Shown piece after piece: positions 55,293-64,000 of a DNA stretch of 64,000 bases. The notes beneath the pieces were generated by a model, which did not search any database, had not been told where the DNA came from, and was given only the letters and a program-made list of their open reading frames with translations. The stretch spans positions 55,973,858 through 56,037,857 of the forward strand of contig JANJXV010000004.1 of assembly GCA_024803745.1 (NCBI GenBank), given 5' to 3'. How positions within the stretch are numbered: position 1 is the stretch's first letter; the number at the start of each line of letters is the position of its first letter. Origin of the DNA: Megascapheus bottae (Eukaryota > Chordata > Mammalia > Rodentia > Geomyidae). Position numbers and translations under genes: made by a program.

Positions 55293-55472
55293 TTGCCAGT
55301 CCTAGAGCTTGAACTCAGGGCCTGAGCACTGTCCTTGGGCTTTGTCAAGGCTAGAGCTCCAGCACTTGAGCCACAGCACCACTTCTGGCTTTTTCTATTC
55401 ATGTGGTACCAAGGAATAGAACCCAGGTGTTGGTGCATGCTAGGCAAGCAGTCTTACCACTAGGTCAAACTC
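55293..55472 (-). repeat. IDL-Geo SINE
   Basis: 'TGCCAGTCCTAGAGCTTGAA' ... 'GGTACCAAGGAATAGAACCC' in complement. Confidence 0.93.
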
Positions 55473-55487
55473 ACCACTCCATTCTTT

Positions 55488-56149
55488 TCTTTTCATATAT
55501 TTTTATTGTAATTATTAGAAGGGTTACATTATATTCACCAGATAGAACTTCACAAACATTGATACCTTTTCTCATGTCTTGGTCCCCATTTCCCTCCCCC
55601 ACCTTCACTCCTCATCTTGTTTCCCTGCCCCTTTCCTATCCTGTTTAAAATAACCAAATAAGCATATATACAATATGTCAGATAATAAGGTAAAATACTG
55701 TAACAATATGAGATAACCAAGGGACAGCAAAAGAGATGAGAGATAACATAGTACATTAAGGACAACAATCACTCATTATATGGCTTTTGTTTCTATATCC
55801 TGGAGGTCCTTTCATTTAGTGTCATTCTATATGGCCTTATGTATCTAGGTTTTGCTCTATTGTAAATCTCTGCTAGGAGAGCCCAAGGTTTCTACTGATT
55901 ATGACAAATGAGGGAAACCATTGAGCCTATGTTCCTTTGAGTCTGGCTTACTTCACTTAACATGATTTTTTCTAAGTCTTTCCATTTCCTCACAAATGGG
56001 GCAGTGTCATTCTTTCTGACAGCAGCATAGGATTCCATTTTATATAAATACCACATCTTGCTGATCCACTCATCAACTGAGGGGCATCTGGGTTGGTTCC
56101 ATATCTTTGTTATGGTAAATAGTGCTGCAATGAACATCGTTGTGCTAGT
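55488..56149 (-). mobile_element. 5'-truncated L1 3' end
   Basis: Bounded by ACCACTCCATTCTTT (55,473-55,487) and ACCACTCCAATTCTTT (56,150-56,165), a target duplication differing by one base. Contains the complete 3' UTR and the ORF2p C-terminus. Confidence 0.93.
55892..56137 (-). pseudogene. L1 ORF2 C-terminal remnant
   Basis: An 81-residue frame, 'MFIAALFTITKIWNQPRCPS' to 'GSMVSLICHNQ', colinear with 41,640-41,892 and ending at the natural ORF2 stop. Confidence 0.92.
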
Positions 56150-56512
56150 ACCACTCCAATTCTTTAAGATGCGAAATAACCTATACCTACTAAAAGTATA
56201 TTAAAATTTCTAATAAAGTAACAATAGACTGTTCTTGAAATTTTAAGCTATTTATTTCAATTGTATATATGTGTGGAAATTCTTCATTATTTATACTTAC
56301 AAATAGTAACACATATATGTATACACTGGTAATTTTCAAATGCTGTCATTTCTCTTACACTTATTGTAAGAAATTCAGAAATTACACAACACATCTTTGG
56401 CGTGCAGGGTTCAGATGAAAGACTTTCCTTATCAACCACTTGGAGAATCCTAGAGCATCAAAGAATGTGTGCAAGATTATGCTTTTCATTTAATATCACT
56501 GTGTAAAGATAT

Positions 56513-56754
56513 CCTGGCTGGGTGCCAGTAGCTTACACCTCAATCCTTACTACTCAAGAAGTTGAAAGCTGAGGATCACAGTTTGAAGCCTGCCCAGGAA
56601 GCAAAGTCCATGAAACTCATCTTTAATTAACCATCAAAATCCCTACAAAATAAAACAAAACAAAAACTGTTAGAGGAGGCTGTAGCCCAAGTGGTAGAGC
56701 ACCAGCCTAGCACTAAACAGCCCAGAGTCAGTGCCTAGGCCCTAAGTTCAAGCC
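56513..56754 (+). repeat. 7SL-like + Geo composite SINE
   Basis: 'CTGGGTGCCAGTAGCTTACA' head and 'GAGGCTGTAGCCCAAGTGGT' right half, running into (CA)n. Confidence 0.88.
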
Positions 56755-56755
56755 A

Positions 56756-56758
56756 CAC

Positions 56759-56811
<53 letters not shown>
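56756..56811. repeat. (CA)n microsatellite in a SINE tail
   Basis: About 27 units with one CG. Confidence 0.97.
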
Positions 56812-56812
<1 letters not shown>

Positions 56813-57089
56813 CATTTTGGATGACATCAGCATTATTGAAGCCTGATTTCTGTGCTATTTTGTTCCTCAGGCAAGACAATACTGTAGGCCAAACAATGTT
56901 ACATTCAAAATTCTTTGGGTCTCAGACAGTGTCCCAGGTATCCACCCATATCAGTAACATTGTCTAGTAAGTGCTGTGAAGTTGAATCACTGAACTCATT
57001 CAACCAGTATTCAAAGCTACAATAAGTCTATCCAAATTGTACTATTTATATCAAGTATTTGAGCCACTTGTTGAAGCAAGACTGACTCT

Positions 57090-57580
57090 AGCTGGACACT
57101 CAGAGTTTTGAAAAGACTTTAATGTTCTACCTGTTACTTTGAAAATTGCTGCGGAATTCTCATCACAGTGCATAAATGGCATTTGGGAGAAAGTCTTGAA
57201 TTTATCAGTGAATACATTCAAAAGGCTTTAACAAGCATGCTGTAGCTGATTAAATTCTAGATAGCAAGATACTGGTGTCTGGGAGAAGAGCTAGAATTGG
57301 TCAGTGATGAAAAAAGCTATTCATAAGGTTGTTGACTTAGTGAGGAGCCCTCCAATGAAGACAGAAGAAAGGAAATTGGTTGAGGCAGAGGCAGAAATTA
57401 TAATTGAGATGCCAAGGAAGTTGATGGCAAATAAACTGGCAAAGGCTTTTCACCTAGGAGCAGTGGCCTCTAATGTTAGGAGCAATGGATGTCAATGATG
57501 ACAGACTTACAGAGCTGGCAGGATACAGATATAGGATGCTATTACTTGTTAGAGGAACATAATAAAAAGAAAATGAACTG
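57090..57580 (+). pseudogene. Fossil Tigger-type (pogo/Tc1-mariner) transposase, C-terminal part
   Basis: Reading across frameshifts and stops, the translation follows the C-terminal region of Tigger transposases: 'FNVLPVTLKIAAEF' then 'CINGIWEKVLN' (about 57,120-57,205; the conserved 'NG.WKKL' block), later 'MPRKLMANKLAKAFHL' (57,410-57,455; conserved 'P+KLTTK.LAEAF.L') and 'DAITCY.RNI..KE' near 57,535-57,575 (conserved '..AI.CY..IY.EKK'). These proteins cut and paste DNA at TA sites. This one is long dead. The 64-residue frame 57,304-57,498 is part of it. Confidence 0.7.
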
Positions 57581-59083
57581 TAAGAATTTGTTCTCTTTCT
57601 GGAGAATATGCATCCATCATCCATCAACAAGGCTGATATCTCAAGTGTCCTAGGATAGCTATTTTTCAGTATCAACTAATGACCCTGTCACCACAGCATC
57701 CTTATTATCCGGCAGTCAATTTTAGTTCAGTGTTTCAAACGTTCTAGAAGCCTGGTACGCCTCCAGCCCTGTGTATCAATGGTGACTATCCATTTAACTA
57801 TTCTGTTTTTCACTTTCAGCTTACTATTCAATAAATTACTTGGCATTTTTAACACTTCATTTATAAAATAGGTTTTAGGTTAAGTAATTTTGTCCAACTG
57901 CAGATTAATGTAACTGTTCTGAGTATGTTTAAAGTAGGATAGGCGAGGCTGTGATGTTTGGTAGAGTAGATGTAGTAAATTCATTTTTAACATATAATCT
58001 TTTTCAATTTCCAGTAAGGTTATATATATGTACTCACTCTACAAATCAGGAATCTCTCTGTCTCTGTCTCTCTCTGCTCTCTCCCCTCCAATGCTTAATT
58101 TTATTCAGGTAACCAACTCAGAAAAAAAGCTTTATGTCCACCTTGTCCTGTTTGTGTTTATTAGAATTAGGACTCAAAAATAAAAGTTTTGCTATGAAGC
58201 ACATACTCTCATTATTGCTTGGATTGAAAAAGTAAAGCCAGGCTTTTTATGGTGCATAAAACGTCTGATTTGAGTAACTGTTTGGCTTTGAAATCTGGCT
58301 TTTACAGTGAGATTTGTGTAGAAGATAGGTATCATAAATTATAATTCTAAATGTATTTTAAAATCACATCTTGTAACTATGACATTTGAAGTAAGAATTT
58401 AGATGTCAGGTTAAAAATGAGGCATCTTTTTTTCAAAATTATGGTGTCCCTTAAATTGAAATTTTTTTATGTATGCTATAAAGTAAAGCTTTGAAATCAA
58501 TGTCTGATAATAATTTTAAAGTAACAAAATTATGCTTTAAATGTTAGGGCTTTGAACACTTGAAAGGATCAGAGATAACTCTTCATCTTAATGATGAGAA
58601 AACTGGGAGTCAGTGCCCAGCCTTTGCTCTAAGAACTGGCTCCATCTATATTGCCTAATTTGTTAGAATACTGTTTCTTCTAGTTCTAAAAAGCCCATGA
58701 AATTGTCATTGATATTCTGCAATCTTTGACTGCACAAAGGGGCATGGTATATAGTACCTGAAGTACACGTGCATAAATTTGACTTAATGACAAAACAATA
58801 CATACAATAAACATCTGATACTTCATTCATAACAGTTTTTGTTAGCATTTTAGAAGGGTTTAGGGCAGTTTTATGATATAGGTCTTTTAAAATGTCATCC
58901 AGGGAACTATGAATTGATTTTCCTTCTCCTCTTAATAATTTTCCCTTCAAGAAATAAAAGCTGTCTCAAATATGGCTTACTGATTAGCCATCACAACACC
59001 TTGTGAAAGTACATGTGCCCCAGGGAAAACGAGGCCTGTTCTTTAGTTCCAGATGCCCTCCTCATTTCTCGTGTGACCTTGGT

Positions 59084-59086
<3 letters not shown>
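57581..59086. other. Repeat-poor AT-rich sequence
   Basis: A short TCTC-rich run at about 58,050-58,085 and a MIR-like scrap at 58,575-58,625. The minus frame 58,663-58,950 has no domain. Confidence 0.4.

Positions 59087-59138
<52 letters not shown>
59087..59138. repeat. (GT)n microsatellite
   Basis: About 26 units. Confidence 0.97.
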
Positions 59139-59141
<3 letters not shown>

Positions 59142-59339
59142 TGTAAGGGTGTTAAATTAGTTTCACTCTGATAAGCAATTGTAATTAGTAAGAGTTTCCT
59201 GGGAGGTTGCTAATATTAAGAATGATTCTAATGCTGCCTTGGGCATTTCAGGGAAAAGGTTCTTTGCTCACTGAAATATCTTTGATAGGATTAGATGTAA
59301 AAATATTGCTTATTTATCAACTCATATCGCATGAAGAAT

Positions 59340-59735
59340 TATGTTGTCAATTCTGGGAGCTATGGCTGGCTAAAGACTGTAATCCTAGGTGTTTAGGAGG
59401 CAGGGATTAGAGAATTACAGTTTGAAGCTAGAATGGGTATAAAGTTTCATGAGACTAAACCTGAACCAATGGCTTGGAATAGTGGTGGTACACACCTATC
59501 ATCCCAGCTTTGGAGGAAGTGTAATGGTGGAATGAAGTGCTGTGCCTTAGTCATCCCCAGTGACATAGGAAAGCACATGCAGAAGATTGCAGCCCAAACT
59601 GATCTAGGCATCCAGATCCTGTGTCAAAACTAACCAATACAGAAAGTGGATAGAGACAGGGATCAAGGGGTAAAGCACCTGACTGGCAAGAATAAAGCAC
59701 TGAGTTCATCCTCAGTACTACAAAAATGTAGTTGT
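59340..59735 (+). repeat. Old multi-unit 7SL/ID-type SINE
   Basis: 'AGCTATGGCTGGCTAAAGAC' and '..GTGGTGGTACACACCTATCA' are two 7SL-like heads. The tail is ID-like ('GGATCAAGGGGTAAAGCACC'). Like 3,728-4,020 and 34,379-34,780. Confidence 0.6.
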
Positions 59736-59756
59736 CAGTGCTTAGTCTTCTGTACA

Positions 59757-59812
59757 TGTATGTAGATATGTATGCATGTATGTGTGTATGTATGTGTATG
59801 TGTGTATGTCTT
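59757..59812. repeat. (GTAT)n-type repeat
   Basis: Imperfect TATG/TGTG units. Confidence 0.85.
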
Positions 59813-60926
59813 TCCTACTTCTAAACAAGGATCCATGAAAGAAAATAAGACACGAGCAATGATATTTTTAATTAGTATGAGATGAGTGATTGCCATTTGC
59901 AAATTAAAAAAATAATTGCTATGATCACAATTCCTCCAGAAAAAAACAGCTCATAAAAGACTCAAGTGATGAGAACTAGAGATGCATGTATACAGTTTAA
60001 AGGAAGGCCAGCGACTGACGGAAGGAGGCAATTCTACTGTACATAGAGCTTCTTGAAAAAAAATAATCTGAATGGGAAGGATAATTCCATGAACAAATGT
60101 GACATGATCAAAATGGATACAGATACAGTCTTGCTCAATGACAAACAACTAGGGATCAATGGACTAAAGGAAACAAAGGAGTGGACCAGAAATAAAGGAA
60201 CACTGGTTGAGGTGACATTAGTAGAAAGATTAAGAGATACGATGAAAAATAGAAGGAAAAGAAAGTAAGAGTAGAAGAATGTAGAGGAGGAAAGGAACTG
60301 AAGGAAGACAGAATACAGGAAAAAAAGAAGAAAAAATAGAGGATAAAAAATAAAAATTGCATATGTATAAAGTAAGAATACCAAAATTGAAAATACTAAC
60401 ACCGAGAAATAGAAAACTGAGTAATGAAAACATAGTCTGAACTAAGTATGCAGACATTTAAGGAGGAATCTTAGTAATCACTGAAGGCTGTGCATCTAGG
60501 AACAAACAACAGCAATGAACATGAAAAAAATGGGATTACAAAAGGGAAAGAAAGAGAAGAAGTAAAAATAGAAAAAATAAAAATTAAATTTAGAAAAAGA
60601 AAAACCTCTTCAATTTATTTGCAGGATCTTTTGACTCCCCTATATCCACTATCCAGTCTCTTGATAGAGCCTTTGATTTCCTCAAAGTGGTCAGCTGTCC
60701 TTGTGGCTTAGTTTCTCAAATCAATTTGTTTGAGTGGGCAGGAAAAAAATTCTGCCTTCTAAACATGGAGCCTTTGTGCTCCTCCTCTCAGACTAACTAA
60801 GTGGGAGGCAGGATTTGCTTTGTGTGTTGTGCAGAAGTAGGTGGCTGTTTTCTGGTTTTTGTAGCTTGGACTCTATGCAAGTGAGCTTGAGGGTAGGTGG
60901 GGTTGTAGGTGGGTCTGAAATTACTG
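59813..60926. other. Unrecognised; strongly purine-rich at 60,040-60,600
   Basis: The plus strand is A/G-rich over about 550 bases without a simple repeat unit; both strands have short frames without domains. It may be a decayed L1 5' portion, but I cannot show it. Confidence 0.35.
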
Positions 60927-61317
60927 TGAGGTACCAGCAAACCCCAGACTCAATTTAAGATGATGACCCCCCTCAAACTAATCCTGGCCTTATGTGCTTA
61001 TTAAACAGTTTTAAGTTATAAGCTTGTTATAAGCTGCTTGCTAAACCTTTCACAGGAGGCAGAAAAGGACAAAAATATGGAAGAATAGCCAGGCAAACAA
61101 ACCCCTGTTCCTGTTTGGTCTGGCAGCTGTTTGTGGTTTTTGCCATTAAAAAGATTGTGTAAACCCTGACCAATACTTCCTCCCTGCCTCGCTGTGCCGA
61201 GTGTCTGTGGATGAGCTCCCTGCCTGGCTTGTATCCTTCAATAAACCTTTGCTATTGCATTTTGGATGCCTCAATCTCGGTGGTCTTCATTGGGGGACCC
61301 CTCCTCTGGGCACAACA
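60927..61317 (+). mobile_element. Solo LTR, class I (ERV1/gamma-type)
   Basis: A 391-bp element starting TG (TGAGGTACC) and ending CA (GGCACAACA), with exact 4-bp duplications ACTG at 60,923-60,926 and 61,318-61,321. Inside: 'GATGATGACCCCCC' near the start, AATAAA at 61,240-61,245, and 'CTCGGTGGTCTTCATTGGGG' after it, typical of gammaretrovirus-like LTRs. A 4-bp duplication fits class I. No internal viral genes adjoin it, so it is the product of LTR-LTR recombination. If active it could supply a promoter or poly(A) signal. Confidence 0.85.
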
Positions 61318-61626
61318 ACTGTCTGTCCCAGAGAGCCTATCTCCTAAGACTTCCTTCCTTTTCCTTCCTGGAGTTGCTCTTAGTTTTTATGGTCTATCCG
61401 TTTTTTTTTTTTTCCCCTTTAATTTCTGAAGCTAAGCTGTAGGTTTAGCTGCTCTATACCTGGAATGCCTATCTATGTTTGCTACAGAGTGGTGACCCTG
61501 CCTCTCCCTGCCTTCCTGGGTGTGGCAACATTCTCCTGGGCAGAGCTGCCTCTCACTAGTCAGATTCCTTTGCCCTGCTGAAAAATGGTACTGCAATCAG
61601 TGCTTCTCTGGCCCACATTATCTGCT

Positions 61627-61722
61627 ATGGAGCTGTGGCTCAAAGTGATAAAGTAATACCCTTCAGTAGAAAGCTCAGGGACAGTGCCCAGGCCCTGAGT
61701 TTATGCCTCACCACTGACAAAA
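61627..61722 (+). repeat. Stand-alone Geo half-element
   Basis: 'GGAGCTGTGGCTCAAAGTGA' to 'CCCTGAGTTTATGCCTCACC'. Confidence 0.8.
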
Positions 61723-61989
61723 AATTTCCTTGTCCCAATAACCCATTTTTCTTTTGTTAATAATTGCAAGTGGTGAGCATTGAAGCAACCTTATTAAATA
61801 GAGGTTACTCTAACTTGCCTTATTTATATCTAGATTGTTCTGGGACAGAGTAAGAAATACTTAGCATATTCAAGATACTATATTTTGGTTTTGCTTTGTT
61901 CGAGGTACATTTTGCAATAGGCTTTTTCTATAGCTATTTCTCAGTTAACTTTAGGTTTGCTCTTGATAGGAAAAACAAAATGGATTTTG

Positions 61990-62175
61990 GGGCTATCTCT
62001 TCTTTTCAAAAAATTTGTTATTTTATTATTTTATGTTTTAAACAATATGAGGGTTCATTGTGATATTTTCATGCATGCAGACAGTGAACTTTGAACAAAT
62101 TCTCTTTTCCCCCTGTAGTTCATTTCTTCCCTTCCTCCTCCATTCCATCCCAAAGTGTTCAGTGGGTTTCATTTT

Positions 62176-62177
<2 letters not shown>
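61990..62177 (-). repeat. L1-like 3' fragment, interrupted by LTR
   Basis: 'GGGTTCATTGTGATATTTTC' and the C/T-rich '..CCCTTCCTCCTCCATTCC' recall rodent L1 3' UTR text. Similar text resumes at about 62,625-62,880 beyond the LTR. Confidence 0.5.

Positions 62178-62230
<53 letters not shown>
62178..62230. repeat. (GT)n microsatellite
   Basis: About 26 units, just before the LTR. Confidence 0.97.
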
Positions 62231-62233
<3 letters not shown>

Positions 62234-62237
62234 AGAG

Positions 62238-62592
62238 TGTGGGGACTCCTAGTGGCGTAGGAGCCCAGGCTGCTTGCCACCTGTGCTTCTGTGACTCTGT
62301 GCTGGACACTCAGTGATACAAGCAGTCCAGAGCCAGAGGGCTCCTGGCCCCTCCCGCCTCCAGCAGGGGCTGGGGCGTTTCTCAGGACACCATTGACTGA
62401 CAGTCGCATTCAGGAAAGACCCAACAACTGCTACCGCTGGATCTGTATTTTAGTGGGCACGTTTTGTAAAATAAATTTAGATCTGCACCAAGAGTCTGGT
62501 CTCTGGAACACAGGAGTCTGTGTTCCCGGCATTATTTGTGGGCTCCATCGCCATTTTGTCCCCTTTGTAGACGTCTGAGAGGGACCCTAACA
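62238..62592 (+). mobile_element. Solo LTR, class II (ERV2/beta-type)
   Basis: A 355-bp element starting TGTGGGGACTCC and ending GGGACCCTAACA, with exact 6-bp duplications GAAGAG at 62,232-62,237 and 62,593-62,598. AATAAA at 62,470-62,475 and a GT-rich, TCTGGTCTCTGG / GAGTCTGTGTTCCC segment follow, as in beta-type (IAP/MMTV-like) LTR ends. A 6-bp duplication fits class II. No viral internal region adjoins it. The 95-residue frame 62,291-62,578 lies inside and is not a gene. Confidence 0.85.
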
Positions 62593-62624
62593 GAAGAGGA
62601 TATTGGATATTGGTGGGCAAAGAC

Positions 62625-62890
62625 TGTCAAATAATATATAATACTTTTGGATCCTTATTCACCCCTTTAGTATATCCTCTGTTTACCCTTCCTTCATCAC
62701 TTTTACAAATCCCTCCTATCTAACCCTCTTTTTTTTGTATTTATGCTGTGACCAATTCTCTCATCATCATTTTCATTTTAATTCTACATTTAACAAATGA
62801 GGGAAATGATGATATTTTCTAAAAGGAAACATACTCTTTTACTGACTTATGTAACTGTAACCCTTCTTTTAATAAAGACTGAAAAAAAAT
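62625..62890. repeat. L1-derived 3' sequences
   Basis: 'CTGTAACCCTTCTTTTAATAAAG' region at 62,850-62,880 is a plus-strand L1 3' end with A-run; C/T-rich text before it may continue the minus-strand fragment at 61,990. Confidence 0.5.
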
Positions 62891-63372
62891 TAGTGAGATT
62901 TCCTATACCTTGCTGACATTAAATATATTTATAAATATCAACTAAATTCAGATAATTCTGATGATTCTCTGATAGTATTCCAAAATTGAGCAGGTTTAGT
63001 TTCCTCAAGTTTCATTGTAATGTTGAATCTTACATCATGTTAATGATTTGTACAATCTTTGCTACGTAATATTCCAGATATATAAGTACTATATTTTCCT
63101 ATTCACTCATCAGTTGTTGGGTAATTCAGCTGCCTCTCATTGAACTATAATGGGACGGAAGCTACAGGATGTTTCTCCCATGCTCTGGGGACGTCAAGGT
63201 TCAGTGAGGACTCTCCCTAGAGTTCCAGCTATTGCATTTGTTTTGAGGAAAGATAAATGTGAAGTCATGTGGCTTTCCCAAATTTGGTTAGTTTTTGCTC
63301 ACTTTTCTTTTTTTTCCTGATAATATTAAATAAACATATTCATATAACTTGTTAATTTTTCTTCTTTTTTTT
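62891..63372. other. Unrecognised AT-rich stretch
   Basis: 'CACTCATCAGTTGTTGGGTAATT' region near 63,100 recalls an old antisense L1. Nothing else. Confidence 0.35.
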
Positions 63373-63560
63373 GGTAGTCATAGGTTTTGAACTCAGGGCC
63401 TGGTATCATCCCTGAGGTTTTTATACTCAAGGCTAGCACTGTACCACTTGGGCAAAAATGACACTTCCAGCTTTTTCTGTTGATGTAGTACTGAAGAATC
63501 AAACCCAGGACTTCATGCATGCTAGGTAAGTACTTTACCACTGAGCCATGTTCCCAGCCC
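63373..63560 (-). repeat. IDL-Geo SINE
   Basis: 'GGTAGTCATAGGTTTTGAAC' ... 'CTGAAGAATCAAACCCAGGA' in complement. Confidence 0.92.
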
Positions 63561-63860
63561 CAACTTTTTAATTTTTATGGAGCTGGCGACCTTTTTGTGC
63601 AATTCCAGGACATGTTTATATGATTGGAGTCACTTTTTACATTCTTGGAGAACTCCATTGTATTAACCTGAATTAAACAATTAGTGTAAGGTTACCTTTA
63701 ATGAATAAGTGTATGGAGTAAAATTCACTAAATAATGAATACTGTGTATTTTACAATACAAATGAGAGAGTACAGTCAGCTAATTGAATTCACTAAGTAA
63801 ATATCAATGTTTTGAAAAAATAACTTTCTTGCACATGCATTTAATGACCCATTCATGAGT
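63561..63860. other. Unrecognised AT-rich stretch
   Basis: Nothing recognised. Confidence 0.35.
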
Positions 63861-63862
63861 AC

Positions 63863-63866
63863 ATGT

Positions 63867-63949
<83 letters not shown>

Positions 63950-63960
63950 AGAGAGAGAGA
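63863..63960. repeat. (GT)n(GA)n compound microsatellite
   Basis: About 18 GT units switching to about 29 GA units. Confidence 0.97.
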
Positions 63961-64000
63961 TTTTAATCTACCGTTTCAATATTTTCAAAAATTTAGTGAG

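Noticed and set aside
60034..60457. Hydrophobic minus-strand frames resembling membrane proteins
   Set aside because: They are the complement of a purine-rich stretch; Phe/Leu/Ser bias follows from composition, with no positive-inside pattern or conserved motif.
61240..61245. AATAAA as the end of a host gene
   Set aside because: It sits in a solo LTR with matching boundaries and duplications; no host exon leads into it.
62038..62409. 123-residue minus-strand frame
   Set aside because: Runs through the (GT)n repeat (His/Thr repeats) and the LTR; not a gene.
1..64000. CRISPR arrays, operons, phage or bacterial defence systems
   Set aside because: The sequence is clearly mammalian nuclear DNA; regular repeats are microsatellites and SINEs.

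Overview
This window is vertebrate nuclear DNA from a rodent. It is AT-rich, packed with SINEs and L1 fragments, and its open reading frames are short. The best taxonomic marker is a two-part SINE found many times on both strands: an ID-like (tRNA-Ala-type) left half joined to a right half that reads 'GTGGCTCAAGTGGTAGAG ... CAGGGACAG ... CCCAGGCCCTGAGTTCAAG'. This matches my memory of the IDL-Geo SINE of the rodent superfamily Geomyoidea (kangaroo rats, pocket mice, pocket gophers). A second, equally common SINE carries the same right half behind a 7SL/B1-like left half. A castorimorph, probably geomyoid, rodent is therefore likely; the species cannot be read from this window.

No exon of a protein-coding gene could be identified. 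The only gene-like landmark is a CpG island at about 23,940-24,570. On the minus strand it carries two near-consensus splice donors (at 24,621/24,622 and 23,966/23,967), so it is probably the promoter and first exon of a minus-strand mRNA or lncRNA running toward coordinate 1. A good CTCF-type match sits beside it. The long reading frames in the island are best explained by high GC.

Layout. 1-8 kb: SINEs, MIR, old L1 and a recognisable MLT1/MaLR LTR (7,690-8,215). 8-12 kb: an L1 inserted in a MIR, then simple repeats. 12.6-14.9 kb: a 2.3-kb 5'-truncated L1 with target-site duplications and fossil ORF2 frames. 15-23 kb: SINE clusters and a large polypyrimidine tract. 23.9-24.6 kb: CpG island. 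25-31 kb: fairly unique sequence, with a 250-bp direct duplication and an L2 reverse-transcriptase fossil. 31-34.4 kb: nested and inverted (twin-primed) L1s. 34-41 kb: SINEs plus low-repeat sequence containing a perfect 22-bp palindrome with a PAR-bZIP/NFIL3 core. 40.5-50.4 kb: an L1 graveyard, mostly minus strand. 51.4-51.85 kb: a 430-bp pyrimidine tract. 52-54.7 kb: mostly unique sequence. 54.8 kb: a small processed retrocopy whose 3' end matches the first 45 bases of the window. 57 kb: a Tigger-type transposase fossil. 60.9-62.6 kb: two solo LTRs of different retroviral classes, each bounded by an exact target-site duplication of the length expected for its class.

No CRISPR, operon or novel enzymatic system is present, as expected for this kind of DNA. 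The value lies in insertion archaeology and a few regulatory candidates. Family names come from memory of consensus sequences, not from a search.
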